Shown in pieces: positions 26,099-34,308 of a DNA stretch of 64,000 bases. The number at the start of each line of letters is the position of its first letter. Within the stretch, counting starts at the first letter, position 1. The position numbers and the translations under genes are program-made. Below the pieces are notes generated by a model. That model ran no database searches and was not told where the DNA came from. It worked only from the letters and a program-made list of their open reading frames with translations. The stretch is taken from the NCBI RefSeq assembly GCF_015209965.1, contig NZ_MU158692.1, positions 231,311-295,310 of the forward strand. Reading direction: 5' to 3'. The stretch comes from Sphingobacterium pedocola (GTDB lineage Bacteria; Bacteroidota; Bacteroidia; Sphingobacteriales; Sphingobacteriaceae).

Positions 26099-26977
26099 TT
26101 ACATATTGGTTAAATCCAATCGAATTGGTAGCGTGTAAGCTACACGTACCGGACGTCCATTTTGAATACCAGGACTCCATTTTTTAGCTTTTTTCAACAT
26201 CGAAATTGCAGCTTGACCCGTACCATACGACAAGTCACGCGCCACTTTGACATCGGTTAAGCTACCATCTCGCTCAACAACGAAAGACACTTGTACTGTA
26301 CCTTTCACACCGGCATCGATAGCTCCACTAGGGTACTGATAGTTATCAGCAATCCATTTACGGAAAGCGGCCATGCCACCTGGTGGCTCTGGCTGTACCT
26401 CTACCGCAGTGAAAATTTCATCGCCCGTGCCTGTACCACCTTCAACTCCTTTCGTACTACCTGTTGCCGCACCAGCGACATCTTTCGTACCCCATTTACC
26501 TTCTGTCGTAACTGCACCGCCTTTCATACCTTTCATTGCCGTGGGACCGATAAGCTTTTTCTTGTCTGTAGCTTCTTCTACAGTTGCTACTTCTTCTTCA
26601 ACAGCTTTCTCTTTAGGTACCGGCTTGATCTCTGGTAATGCGACAACATCTAAAGCTGGTTTAGATTCCGCAATCTTAGGAGCTTCTTCTTCCACTGGAG
26701 GTTCTTCCTCCGGGGGTAATTCCTCTACAAGGTCTTCCAATGTTACCTCTTCGGTAAAAGCAATTTCCTCCTGCGGAGCTTCGCTCTTCGGGAATAGGGC
26801 AATATCGAAAACCTGTGTGGCACTAAATACAGCAACCACACCTGCTACGATAACCAAAGCGATATTAGTCGCCTTAGGACCTAGCTTACGAAGCTCATAT
26901 GCTCCATAGGCCTTGTTTCTACCTTCGAAAACAACATCGAGCCACTCGCTTTTGAATATATTTAATTTTTCAAACAT
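26099..26977 (-). CDS. tonB: energy transducer TonB
   Basis: Couples the proton-motive force harvested by ExbB/ExbD to outer-membrane receptors. 292 residues: a cytoplasmic segment with the Bacteroidota-type FKSEWLDVVFEGRNKAYGAYELRK (about 8-31), one membrane helix (about 38-58), an acidic then proline-rich periplasmic linker (about 68-130), and the C-terminal TonB domain (about 200-292) containing YPSGAIDAGVKGTVQVSFVVERDG. Follows the second exbD by 30 bases. Confidence 0.95.
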   Translation of the reverse strand: MFEKLNIFKSEWLDVVFEGRNKAYGAYELRKLGPKATNIALVIVAGVVAVFSATQVFDIALFPKSEAPQEEIAFTEEVTLEDLVEELPPEEEPPVEEEAPKIAESKPALDVVALPEIKPVPKEKAVEEEVATVEEATDKKKLIGPTAMKGMKGGAVTTEGKWGTKDVAGAATGSTKGVEGGTGTGDEIFTAVEVQPEPPGGMAAFRKWIADNYQYPSGAIDAGVKGTVQVSFVVERDGSLTDVKVARDLSYGTGQAAISMLKKAKKWSPGIQNGRPVRVAYTLPIRLDLTNM

Positions 26978-27007
26978 AACTTTTTGATTTTATGTTGGAA
27001 TCTTCAA

Positions 27008-27565
27008 CTAGTCGTTATAGATTCCTTCTTCTTCCAACAGCGCGATCTCTTCTGCCATTATACGATTTGAAATCATATAACGTTTGATGTCAGCGATCTT
27101 CATCTCGTCTAGCGCATCGATAATATTGCGTGTTACAGATTGTTCACTCGGCCGAATGACAACGATTACATCCTTTCCTCCCGCCTTTTTCGGCACTTCT
27201 GCCTTCATGCGCGCTAACACAGCACGAATTCCGTCTTTGCTATAATCGATTACAGCGGGTGGATAAATTGGACTCGTAATAGAACCATTATACCATACAA
27301 TCTTGTCGTCAGAGCCCAATATCAACGTCACACTACGGTGTTCGTCCACGTTTACATCGGTATTCCTATCCGTTTCAACGTTTTTATCGGGCATAGCTAC
27401 ATCCATTGCCTGAGGTTTGTTTAATGAAGTCGTCAACATGAAGAATGTGATCAGTAAGAACGCTAAATCTACCATCGCAGTTAAGTCGACCTTACCACCG
27501 TTCTTCTTGGATCTTACTTTTCCACCCTTTTTACCGCCGCCGGAATCTTGATTTAATTCTGCCAT
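27008..27565 (-). CDS. exbD: ExbD/TolR family protein (second copy)
   Basis: 185 residues with a Lys/Gly-rich cytoplasmic N-terminus, one membrane helix including VDLTAMVDLAFLLITFFML (about 26-44; the Asp is the proton-carrying residue of the family) and a periplasmic domain. Together with the neighbouring paralogue it could form a heteromeric ExbD dimer. Spacing to the first exbD is 12 bases. Confidence 0.93.
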   Translation of the reverse strand: MAELNQDSGGGKKGGKVRSKKNGGKVDLTAMVDLAFLLITFFMLTTSLNKPQAMDVAMPDKNVETDRNTDVNVDEHRSVTLILGSDDKIVWYNGSITSPIYPPAVIDYSKDGIRAVLARMKAEVPKKAGGKDVIVVIRPSEQSVTRNIIDALDEMKIADIKRYMISNRIMAEEIALLEEEGIYND

Positions 27566-27577
27566 ATTTCTTTAATG

Positions 27578-28234
27578 TTATTCCGCTTTAAGTCCGGTTA
27601 CAAAACTGAACTTATTTTGCTTCTGATTACGTAACGTTTCAATTATTAAATTCAAGCTAGGAAACTTCTCATCGGCATCCGCCTTGATCGCTACTGTCAT
27701 TAGTTCGATATCATCTGGATCCCTACGATCTGCGATAGCTCTATCTTTCAGTATCTTCGCGGAGGCAATACGTGCTTGCTTTACCCAATTGTGCAACTCA
27801 TTTGTTAGATTCATCGTAGAATCTATAGGCACACCTGACTGAAGTTCTGCCGTTCGCTGTCCTGCTTCCAATGCCAATAGCTGTTTCATGTTTTTCATTG
27901 GAACCCCAAAATCCTCGCTCAGCTTGAATTGTTCGTATTCTTCGGCGGTGAACGCGATATTGTAGAGCTGCGACATATTTTTCAATGTCTCTTCCCGTAC
28001 ATTAGGATCACTCATACTGTAGAACACTTTTCCTTCATCACCTACTGTAATTATACTCAAATTACCATCTGGCAATTTTGCTTGAGAATAAGATGGGGCC
28101 GTATCAACGATTAATGTCTCAGGCGTCCTGGCTGTTGCTGTTAGAACGAAGAACGTAAGTAGCAAGAAAGACACGTCACACATTGCGGTCATATCGATCG
28201 CAGTACTGGATCTTTTTACTTTTGCTTTACCCAT
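27578..28234 (-). CDS. exbD: ExbD/TolR family protein (first copy)
   Basis: 218 residues with a single helix IDMTAMCDVSFLLLTFFVL (about 13-31), retaining the proton-channel Asp, and a longer periplasmic domain than the second copy. Two tandem ExbD genes between exbB and tonB are common in Bacteroidota. It follows exbB after 94 bases that contain a hairpin. Confidence 0.93.
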   Translation of the reverse strand: MGKAKVKRSSTAIDMTAMCDVSFLLLTFFVLTATARTPETLIVDTAPSYSQAKLPDGNLSIITVGDEGKVFYSMSDPNVREETLKNMSQLYNIAFTAEEYEQFKLSEDFGVPMKNMKQLLALEAGQRTAELQSGVPIDSTMNLTNELHNWVKQARIASAKILKDRAIADRRDPDDIELMTVAIKADADEKFPSLNLIIETLRNQKQNKFSFVTGLKAE

Positions 28235-28287
28235 TTCTTTAGTTTTATTTAATTAACAACTCTGTCTTTATTTAATGATGCTATAGT

Positions 28288-28316
28288 TTTTCATTTTCCA
28301 TAAATAAAAATGAAAA
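28288..28316 (-). other. intercistronic hairpin between exbB and exbD
   Basis: A 10-bp stem (TTTTCATTTT at 28288-28297 with its complement at 28307-28316) with a 9-base loop. On the transcribed strand no long U-run follows, so a processing or partial attenuation role that raises ExbB over ExbD is an inference. Confidence 0.4.
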
Positions 28317-28328
28317 TTTCAATATAAC

Positions 28329-29159
28329 CTATTTGTGGTTCGCAGCGTACGTTTGTACGATAGAGAAACCAGCTTCATCAATAGAGTATGTTAATTTATC
28401 AATTTTTGCCGTCAAGATATTGTACATTACGATTGCAAAAGTTGAAGTCGCGATACCTGTCGCCGTATTAATTAAGGCCTCAGAAATACCATTTGCCAGT
28501 TTAGCTGAATCTGGAGCTCCACCTGTTGCTAAGGCTGAGAAGGCCTTGATCATACCCGTTACCGTACCTAATAGACCTGTCAATGTACCGATAGATACTA
28601 ATGTAGCGATAACATTTAGGTTTTTCTCTAACATCGGCATCTCCAATGCAGTTGTCTCTTCAATTTCTTTTTGGATTGCTAGTGAGGATTTCTCTGCATC
28701 CAAACCTGGATTAGCTTCTACATCTTTGTATTTCAACAATCCCGCTTTGATTACGTTAGCAACGGAACCTTTTTGTTTGTCACATTCAGCAACCGCAGCG
28801 TCGATGTTTTGGCTTTTCAAAAACCCTTGGATTTTTCTTACAAAGTTTCCTACATTTCCAGTACCTGAAGCTTTTCCGATTACGATGAAGCGTTCAATAG
28901 AGAAAACCCATACCATTAGGAATAATCCAATAAGGATCGGAACGACAACACCAGCGTGATAAACCATACCTAAATAATTTCCTTGCTTAGGTTGATTTTC
29001 TGGATTGTTGTCTATAAAGTTTGAAGCATCACCCATCACAAATTTCCATACAAGGTAACCAAGTATAAAACAAATGATAATAGATAAGCTTGCAAATACA
29101 TTTCCTGAGTTGCCGCTTTCTTGTTTTGCTGGGCTAGTAGTTTTTGGTGCGTTTGCCAT
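28329..29159 (-). CDS. exbB: ExbB/TolQ/MotA family proton channel
   Basis: 276 residues, first gene of the TonB energising operon. An N-terminal extra helix (about 23-42) precedes the three-helix ExbB core; the conserved ATLVSIGTLTGLLGTVTGMIKAF and ISEALINTATGIATSTFAIVMYN helices form the channel. It pairs with the two ExbD proteins encoded downstream. A good promoter lies about 95 bases upstream. Confidence 0.94.
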   Translation of the reverse strand: MANAPKTTSPAKQESGNSGNVFASLSIIICFILGYLVWKFVMGDASNFIDNNPENQPKQGNYLGMVYHAGVVVPILIGLFLMVWVFSIERFIVIGKASGTGNVGNFVRKIQGFLKSQNIDAAVAECDKQKGSVANVIKAGLLKYKDVEANPGLDAEKSSLAIQKEIEETTALEMPMLEKNLNVIATLVSIGTLTGLLGTVTGMIKAFSALATGGAPDSAKLANGISEALINTATGIATSTFAIVMYNILTAKIDKLTYSIDEAGFSIVQTYAANHK

Positions 29160-29251
29160 TTTACTAATTTTTAGATTTTACTGTTGTTTAATTATTTATG
29201 TTCAATTCAATTTTTAAGCACGAATATGCGTCATTCCGACGTTCGTCAAAA

Positions 29252-29280
29252 CAAATATACTATTTTGTTACAAAAGTCAA
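29252..29280 (-). promoter_or_regulatory. exbB operon promoter
   Basis: Minus strand: TTG at 29280-29278, 18-base spacer, TATATTTG at 29259-29252, a full match to the Bacteroidota consensus, with a leader of about 85-90 bases. The rest of the 401-base gap (29160-29560) is AT-rich. I see only a short ATCAT/ATGAT hairpin near 29402-29418 and no gene. Confidence 0.6.
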
Positions 29281-29560
29281 ATTTTATTTGCATTTAAATT
29301 ATATCCCTGTTAACCCCGAGGCTTGAGATGATCATCAGCAGCAATCATATCTCAAATTCTATATACTAACGGTGCCTTACGGTGAATATTTTACAATAAA
29401 AATCATTTTTTTTATGATATGCAAATTATTAAATTGTTAACTGCGAAAAATAAGTAAGTGTTCACTCATCAAAACGTATCCGTGTTAATAACGTTGCAAC
29501 CAAAAATATATTATATAAAACATTAGTTATAATACATTTATCCAAGGATATAATCCCACA

Positions 29561-29908
29561 TTATCCAATGCATTTGGCCTTATAACCCATCTGAAGAAGG
29601 ATATCAAATATTTTCTGCTTAAAATCCCCTTGTATCAAAATTTCTCCATCTTTCGCACTTCCGCCGACCCCACACTTTTGCTTTAACGTCTTAGCCAAAT
29701 CCGCTAAGTCCTCCTCTTTACCGCTAAAACCTTCCACCAAGGTAACAACCTTCCCTTTTCTGGCCTTTTTGTCTAATAGTACACGCAAACGTTGCTTTTC
29801 ATTAGGCAATGTTTCTTGGTCAAGTGTCTCTTCAGAATTCCTATAATCGAAATCATCGGCGGTTGAATACACAACCCCATCGTAGCGCTGCTTTTTTTGC
29901 TTTGCCAT
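29561..29908 (-). CDS. SUI1/eIF1-like translation factor (YciH type)
   Basis: 115 residues. The C-terminal half is the SUI1 fold: LRVLLDKKARKGKVVTLVEGFSG and LKQKCGVGGSAKDGEILIQGDFKQKI are its signatures. Bacterial YciH proteins influence start-codon selection, but the role here is unproven. It follows the lipid-kinase-like gene by 12 bases, probably in one transcript. Confidence 0.9.
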   Translation of the reverse strand: MAKQKKQRYDGVVYSTADDFDYRNSEETLDQETLPNEKQRLRVLLDKKARKGKVVTLVEGFSGKEEDLADLAKTLKQKCGVGGSAKDGEILIQGDFKQKIFDILLQMGYKAKCIG

Positions 29909-29920
29909 ATCTAATCTATA

Positions 29921-30796
29921 TTAACAAATAATTTTTAATGAACTGGGTTTGATACTAATGTTTAGCGTCCCTTCCATATGAATAGGTTCTCCATCCACGT
30001 GTACAGGTCCCTTAGTATCGCGATCGATTTGAATCTTTCTGCCAGGAATAATTTCAACATATTCGGATTGGTCTGCTGTCTTACTAAATAGATGATAGAT
30101 CATCATTGGCAGGATATACATCGGGAACTTGTGCACAATACACACATCTAATAAACCGTCATTTACGGAAGCATTTGGTGCGATGTAAGCGTTATTACCA
30201 TATTGCGGCGAATTGGCCACACTAATCATAAAAGCCTCCCTCTCATACACCACGTCGTCAATGGTAAGTGTATACCTACAAGGTTTATAATTACTCAGTA
30301 CATTGATGACGGATCGCATATATCCTATAGGGCCCCGTGTCGGATCATTCGCAAAGCGATCGCTTACTGATGCATCAAAACCAAGTCCGGCAATATTAAA
30401 AAAAGGTCGTTCGTTAATCATACCACTGTCTACTTCTACTACATCGAATCGATTGATACGACGAATTGCAGAAGTCTCGTTTAGGGGGATGCCCAAATAC
30501 AGCGCCAAACCATTTCCAGAACCTTCCGGGATAATCCCTAGCGGCACATCAGTACCCACTAAAGCGGATCCGAGTTCATTGATCGTGCCATCCCCTCCAA
30601 CTGCTATCACCGCATCAAAATTCTCGGCTACTGCAGTTTTTCCCAACTCAAAAGCATGATTGGGTTTCGTCGTCTGTTGGAAGGTAGGGTTAAATTTTTG
30701 CAGATCAAGCACTTCTAGGACCTGTTTATTAAAAGAAGTTTTCTTTTTACCTCCTGAAATTGGATTTATAACAAATAATATTTTTTTCCGATCCAT
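29921..30796 (-). CDS. diacylglycerol/sphingosine kinase family lipid kinase (YegS/DgkB-like)
   Basis: 291 residues. The nucleotide-binding VGGDGTINELG (about 66-76) and EGSGNGLALYLG (about 91-102) motifs define the DAGK catalytic family. Sphingobacteriaceae make sphingolipids, so the substrate could be diacylglycerol or a sphingoid base; the sequence does not decide. It starts the two-gene transcript with the SUI1 factor, divergent from metK. Confidence 0.88.
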   Translation of the reverse strand: MDRKKILFVINPISGGKKKTSFNKQVLEVLDLQKFNPTFQQTTKPNHAFELGKTAVAENFDAVIAVGGDGTINELGSALVGTDVPLGIIPEGSGNGLALYLGIPLNETSAIRRINRFDVVEVDSGMINERPFFNIAGLGFDASVSDRFANDPTRGPIGYMRSVINVLSNYKPCRYTLTIDDVVYEREAFMISVANSPQYGNNAYIAPNASVNDGLLDVCIVHKFPMYILPMMIYHLFSKTADQSEYVEIIPGRKIQIDRDTKGPVHVDGEPIHMEGTLNISIKPSSLKIIC

Positions 30797-30901
30797 TATT
30801 TAACACTGTTCTGTTGTAAAGATAAGCATTGAATGTGATTAACGTCATATCAAAAAAAGGTAATAAATATAAAATATCTTTTTATAATACCCAAAGAGTT
30901 G

Positions 30902-30909
30902 TAGCTTTG
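30902..30909 (+). promoter_or_regulatory. putative metK -7 box
   Basis: TAGCTTTG matches TAnnTTTG. The expected transcript start near 30915 is just before the riboswitch-like leader. No clear TTG at -33. Confidence 0.45.
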
Positions 30910-30922
30910 CACCGACAAAAAA

Positions 30923-30994
30923 TGTGGACTGATTTGCATTTTACATCTCGATGTAAATGGGAGATTGCAACCACAGAAAAAAAGTGCTAAAGCC
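30923..30994 (+). promoter_or_regulatory. probable SAM-II-type riboswitch in the metK leader
   Basis: TGTGG (30923-30927) pairs with CCACA (30971-30975) as P1. The loop contains CTGATTT (30929-30935) and ATTGCAA (30964-30970), and P1 is followed by an A-rich strand and GTGCTAAAGCC (30984-30994). This order (P1, GATTT, TTGCAA, P1', A-run, GCTAAA) matches my memory of the SAM-II pseudoknot. The loop carries an extra hairpin (30937-30959), as in long-loop variants. Position directly before metK fits feedback by SAM. The aptamer lies about 70 bases before the ATG. Confidence 0.55.
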
Positions 30995-31068
30995 TTTCAA
31001 AACTAAAAGTTTTTCCACTTCTTATTCTAGAAGCATCTTCTGCAAATCATAATTTCAAAGATTTAAAT

Positions 31069-32322
31069 ATGGCGTATTTATTTACTTCCGAGTCGGTATC
31101 TGAAGGACACCCTGATAAAATTGCAGACCAAATTTCAGATGCGTTAATCGACAATTTCTTGGCATGGGACGAAGATGCTCGTGTCGCTATAGAGACATTG
31201 GTAACGACTGGACAAGTTGTATTGGCAGGTGAGGTGAAATCAAAAATTTACCTAGACGTGCAAAAAATAACACGTTCGGTGATCGAGCGTATCGGATACA
31301 CCAAATCAGAATATATGTTTGAAGCAAATTCATGTGGTGTACTTTCGGCCATCCATGAACAATCTGCAGATATAAATCAGGGCGTAGACCGTATTACGAG
31401 ACAGGAACAAGGGGCAGGCGACCAAGGGATCATGTTTGGATATGCCAACAATGAAACCGATAATCTGATGCCCCTAGCGTTAGATCTGTCGCATCGTCTT
31501 CTGTATGAATTAGCGGCATTGAGACGCGAAAATAAGGAAATAACCTATTTACGCCCAGATGCCAAATCCCAAGTAACGCTGGAGTATAGTGACGAGCACA
31601 AACCCCAACGCATCGATACGATCGTAATCTCCACACAGCATGATGATTTTGCATCAGAACACGAAATGCAACAAAAAATCAAAGCTGATATCATATCAAT
31701 CTTGCTTCCTCGTGTGAAAGCACAATTAAAACCTGAGTTGCAAGCTTTGTTTAACGATGACATCAAATTTCATATTAACCCGACGGGAAAATTTGTCATC
31801 GGTGGTCCGCACGGAGATTCAGGTCTTACAGGCAGGAAGATCATCGTAGATACATACGGAGGTAAAGGAGCCCACGGCGGCGGAGCCTTTTCTGGAAAGG
31901 ATCCTTCAAAAGTAGACCGATCGGCGGCTTACGCGACAAGACATATTGCGAAAAATCTGGTAGCAGCAGGAGTTGCCGATGAATTACTGGTACAAATTTC
32001 CTATGCAATTGGTGTAAAGGATCCAATGGGTATCTATGTGAATACCTATGGCACAAGCAAGATAGGATTATCCGATAGCGAAATCGCAAAAAAAATATCG
32101 GAAATATTCGATATGACACCGTATGGAATCGAAACACGTCTAGGACTACGAAATCCAATTTATTCGGAGACAGCGGCATATGGTCATATGGGTCGCACGC
32201 CGAAACGCGTCACCAAAACTTTTGAAAACTCGAATGGAGAAACGAAAACCATCGAAGTCGATCTCTTCACTTGGGAGCGACTTGATTATGTTGATCGGGT
32301 AAAAGAAGCTTTTAACATTTGA
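31069..32322 (+). CDS. metK: S-adenosylmethionine synthetase
   Basis: Makes SAM from methionine and ATP. 417 residues. FTSESVSEGHPDKIADQISDALID (about 4-27), ARVAIETLVTTGQVVLAGEV, QGAGDQGIMFGYA and GGPHGDSGLTGRKIIVDTYGG are the family signatures, including the phosphate-binding loop. A single gene with a structured leader and its own terminator at 32383-32422. Confidence 0.98.
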   Translation: MAYLFTSESVSEGHPDKIADQISDALIDNFLAWDEDARVAIETLVTTGQVVLAGEVKSKIYLDVQKITRSVIERIGYTKSEYMFEANSCGVLSAIHEQSADINQGVDRITRQEQGAGDQGIMFGYANNETDNLMPLALDLSHRLLYELAALRRENKEITYLRPDAKSQVTLEYSDEHKPQRIDTIVISTQHDDFASEHEMQQKIKADIISILLPRVKAQLKPELQALFNDDIKFHINPTGKFVIGGPHGDSGLTGRKIIVDTYGGKGAHGGGAFSGKDPSKVDRSAAYATRHIAKNLVAAGVADELLVQISYAIGVKDPMGIYVNTYGTSKIGLSDSEIAKKISEIFDMTPYGIETRLGLRNPIYSETAAYGHMGRTPKRVTKTFENSNGETKTIEVDLFTWERLDYVDRVKEAFNI

Positions 32323-32382
32323 TAGCTCATTCTACCAAATTATTATAGAGACTGTTTTAAAAAGTTCTCAAAAATCTGAACT

Positions 32383-32422
32383 GCGTCATTGCAAACCTCA
32401 TAGGGGAGCATGACGCGTTTTT
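32383..32422 (+). terminator. metK terminator
   Basis: GCGTCAT (32383-32389) pairs with ATGACGC (32410-32416), with further inner pairing, followed by GTTTTT. Located 60 bases after the metK stop. Confidence 0.7.
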
Positions 32423-32506
32423 CTAACACGTTCATTTCAACCCATGAATATTTTTAAATAAAATCAATTTTGTTTATATTCGTTGCTGAATCCTAAACAA
32501 ACTGTT

Positions 32507-32929
32507 TTGAAAAGAAGACACTTTATAAACAAATCTACGGCAAGTATAGCCGCTCTTACGCTAACCAGCGTAGCTGCAAAAGCCAATATTGCTACAGAAA
32601 AAAAGGACTCCATACCCGGAACAATCGTCCATACCGTGTTCTTCTGGTTGAAGGAAGGTTTAGCGGAACAGGATATTCAAAATTTTACAGGCTTTTTTGA
32701 AGAACTCCGCAAAGTACCTACTGTACAAAGCCTACACTATGGGAAACCGGCCCTCACCACCCCGCGCGAAGTAGTCGACAATTCCTTTTCCTATAACCTG
32801 ATTGTAACGTTCGCAAATATCGATGATATCAATGTATACGAAACACATCCTTTTCATCTTAAAGCAATTGAAAAGTATAGTCATCTATGGACAAAAGTAA
32901 AGGTATCGGACACGATGTTAGTAGCTTAA
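32507..32929 (+). CDS. Tat-exported Dabb (stress-responsive alpha/beta barrel) domain protein
   Basis: About 140 residues. The N-terminus KRRHFINKSTASIAALTLTS is a twin-arginine export signal, followed by the Dabb domain (GTIVHTVFFWLKEGL... PTVQSLHYGKPA... SYNLIVTFANIDDINVYETHPFH). The family forms small ferredoxin-like dimers of mostly unknown role. There is no in-frame ATG before the RR motif. TTG codons at 32483 or 32507 are the only starts; I chose the second because it gives MKRRHFIN directly before the signal. Confidence 0.8.
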   Translation: MKRRHFINKSTASIAALTLTSVAAKANIATEKKDSIPGTIVHTVFFWLKEGLAEQDIQNFTGFFEELRKVPTVQSLHYGKPALTTPREVVDNSFSYNLIVTFANIDDINVYETHPFHLKAIEKYSHLWTKVKVSDTMLVA

Positions 32930-32979
32930 GCTAGTATATAGATGTCAGATTACGTGTATAGTTAATCTATAGCGAAAGC

Positions 32980-34308
32980 TTAAATCAGGCCTCGTGCCTT
33001 TAATTCTAAGTATTTATTTATTGAGTTAATACTCAAATCCGCTGGATTTGTATAGATGGTTTGTAAACCATTCCTATTGAGTTCCTGAACAATTAATTGC
33101 TTTTCGTAGACAAATTTTTCGGCAATAATTTTATTGTAAATATCACTCACTTTGGAAACCGGTTCCCTCGCCATATCTACCAGTTCTGTATTCTTAAATA
33201 CCACGACAACGACAATATGGCTTTTTCGGAGCATCCTGAGATAAGTTAGCTGTCGGCGTAAAGAGTCTAAGGTTTCAAAATTGGTGTATATGAATATCAG
33301 GGAACGCTTATTGATGCGCTGTCGCGCAAAAGCATAGAGATTTCCAAATTCGGACTCTTCGAATAGCGTAGAAACACCATATAGCACATCGGATATCTTT
33401 CGAATCTGGTTGTTTCTCTTCTCCGCAGGCACGTGATTATAGATGTGTTTTGAAAAGGTAAGCATACCGGCCCGGTCCTGCTTTAATATCGCTGCATTTG
33501 ACAGCACCAGCGTAGCATTGATTGCATAATCCAACAAGGTCATTTCACTAAAGGGCATCCGCATAGCTCTCCCTGTATCGATAAAAGAATAAATCGGTTG
33601 GGATTTCTCTTCCTGAAATTGATTTACCATTAGCTTACTGTGCTTGGCCGACGCTTTCCAATTCATATGCTTATATTCATCGCCGCGCACATATTCCCGT
33701 ACATGATCAAATTCCAGTGTGGATCCAATCTTGCGAATGCGTTTTATTCCCAATTCTACAAGACGGTCGGTCGTCGCTAATAATTGATATTTCCGCATCT
33801 GAATAAAAGACGGGTAGCAAGGAATAACCCGGTTTTCGTCCAGTACAAACTTACGTTTAAATAATCCTATGTATTTTACTAATGCATTGCAGACACCAAA
33901 TTGATATGTTCCACGTGTTACAGGTGTCAACTCAAACTGAATTTCTTTTGTGCCGAGTGCTTTGATTGAAATATAGAATTCATTATCCCGAAGTTGCAAT
34001 TGTTCCGGAAACTCTTCCAGTACGTTAACCCGTACCATTAATGGAAAGGAGCTCGTAATTAAAAGGGAAAAGGGATTCGCATCTCCATTTGACAATTTCT
34101 CCGGGTACCTCCTTTGCAATATTATCCTATTTCTGGGGAAATATAAAATAAGGAGATCCCACGCACAAACTCCAAACCAACCCCACAGGAGTATATCCAC
34201 CACAAAGCGAAATCCCGGTATATAGGCCGAAATAACATATAGAACCACAATACCCAACAGAATATAGAAAAACAGATTCGTGATATATAACCTCTTAAAA
34301 ATCTTCAT
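32980..34308 (-). CDS. DUF58 domain protein (vWA-like), membrane-anchored
   Basis: 442 residues with two N-terminal membrane helices (about 10-60) then a cytoplasmic domain. The DUF58 hallmark VREYVRGDEYKHMNWKASAKHSKLMVNQ lies near residue 200, and SFIDTGRAMRM begins a vWA-like metal site. DUF58 genes nearly always accompany MoxR ATPases; here the moxR gene ends one base upstream. Last gene of a six-gene overlapping operon. Function unproven; a MoxR-assisted chaperone role is the family model. Confidence 0.9.
   Translation of the reverse strand: MKIFKRLYITNLFFYILLGIVVLYVISAYIPGFRFVVDILLWGWFGVCAWDLLILYFPRNRIILQRRYPEKLSNGDANPFSLLITSSFPLMVRVNVLEEFPEQLQLRDNEFYISIKALGTKEIQFELTPVTRGTYQFGVCNALVKYIGLFKRKFVLDENRVIPCYPSFIQMRKYQLLATTDRLVELGIKRIRKIGSTLEFDHVREYVRGDEYKHMNWKASAKHSKLMVNQFQEEKSQPIYSFIDTGRAMRMPFSEMTLLDYAINATLVLSNAAILKQDRAGMLTFSKHIYNHVPAEKRNNQIRKISDVLYGVSTLFEESEFGNLYAFARQRINKRSLIFIYTNFETLDSLRRQLTYLRMLRKSHIVVVVVFKNTELVDMAREPVSKVSDIYNKIIAEKFVYEKQLIVQELNRNGLQTIYTNPADLSINSINKYLELKARGLI

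Noticed and set aside
26291..26909. Plus-strand open frames of up to 178 codons opposite tonB and similar ones opposite exbB and fabD
   Set aside because: Antisense shadows of well-supported genes, with low-complexity Ser/Pro/Ala composition mirroring the sense codons.
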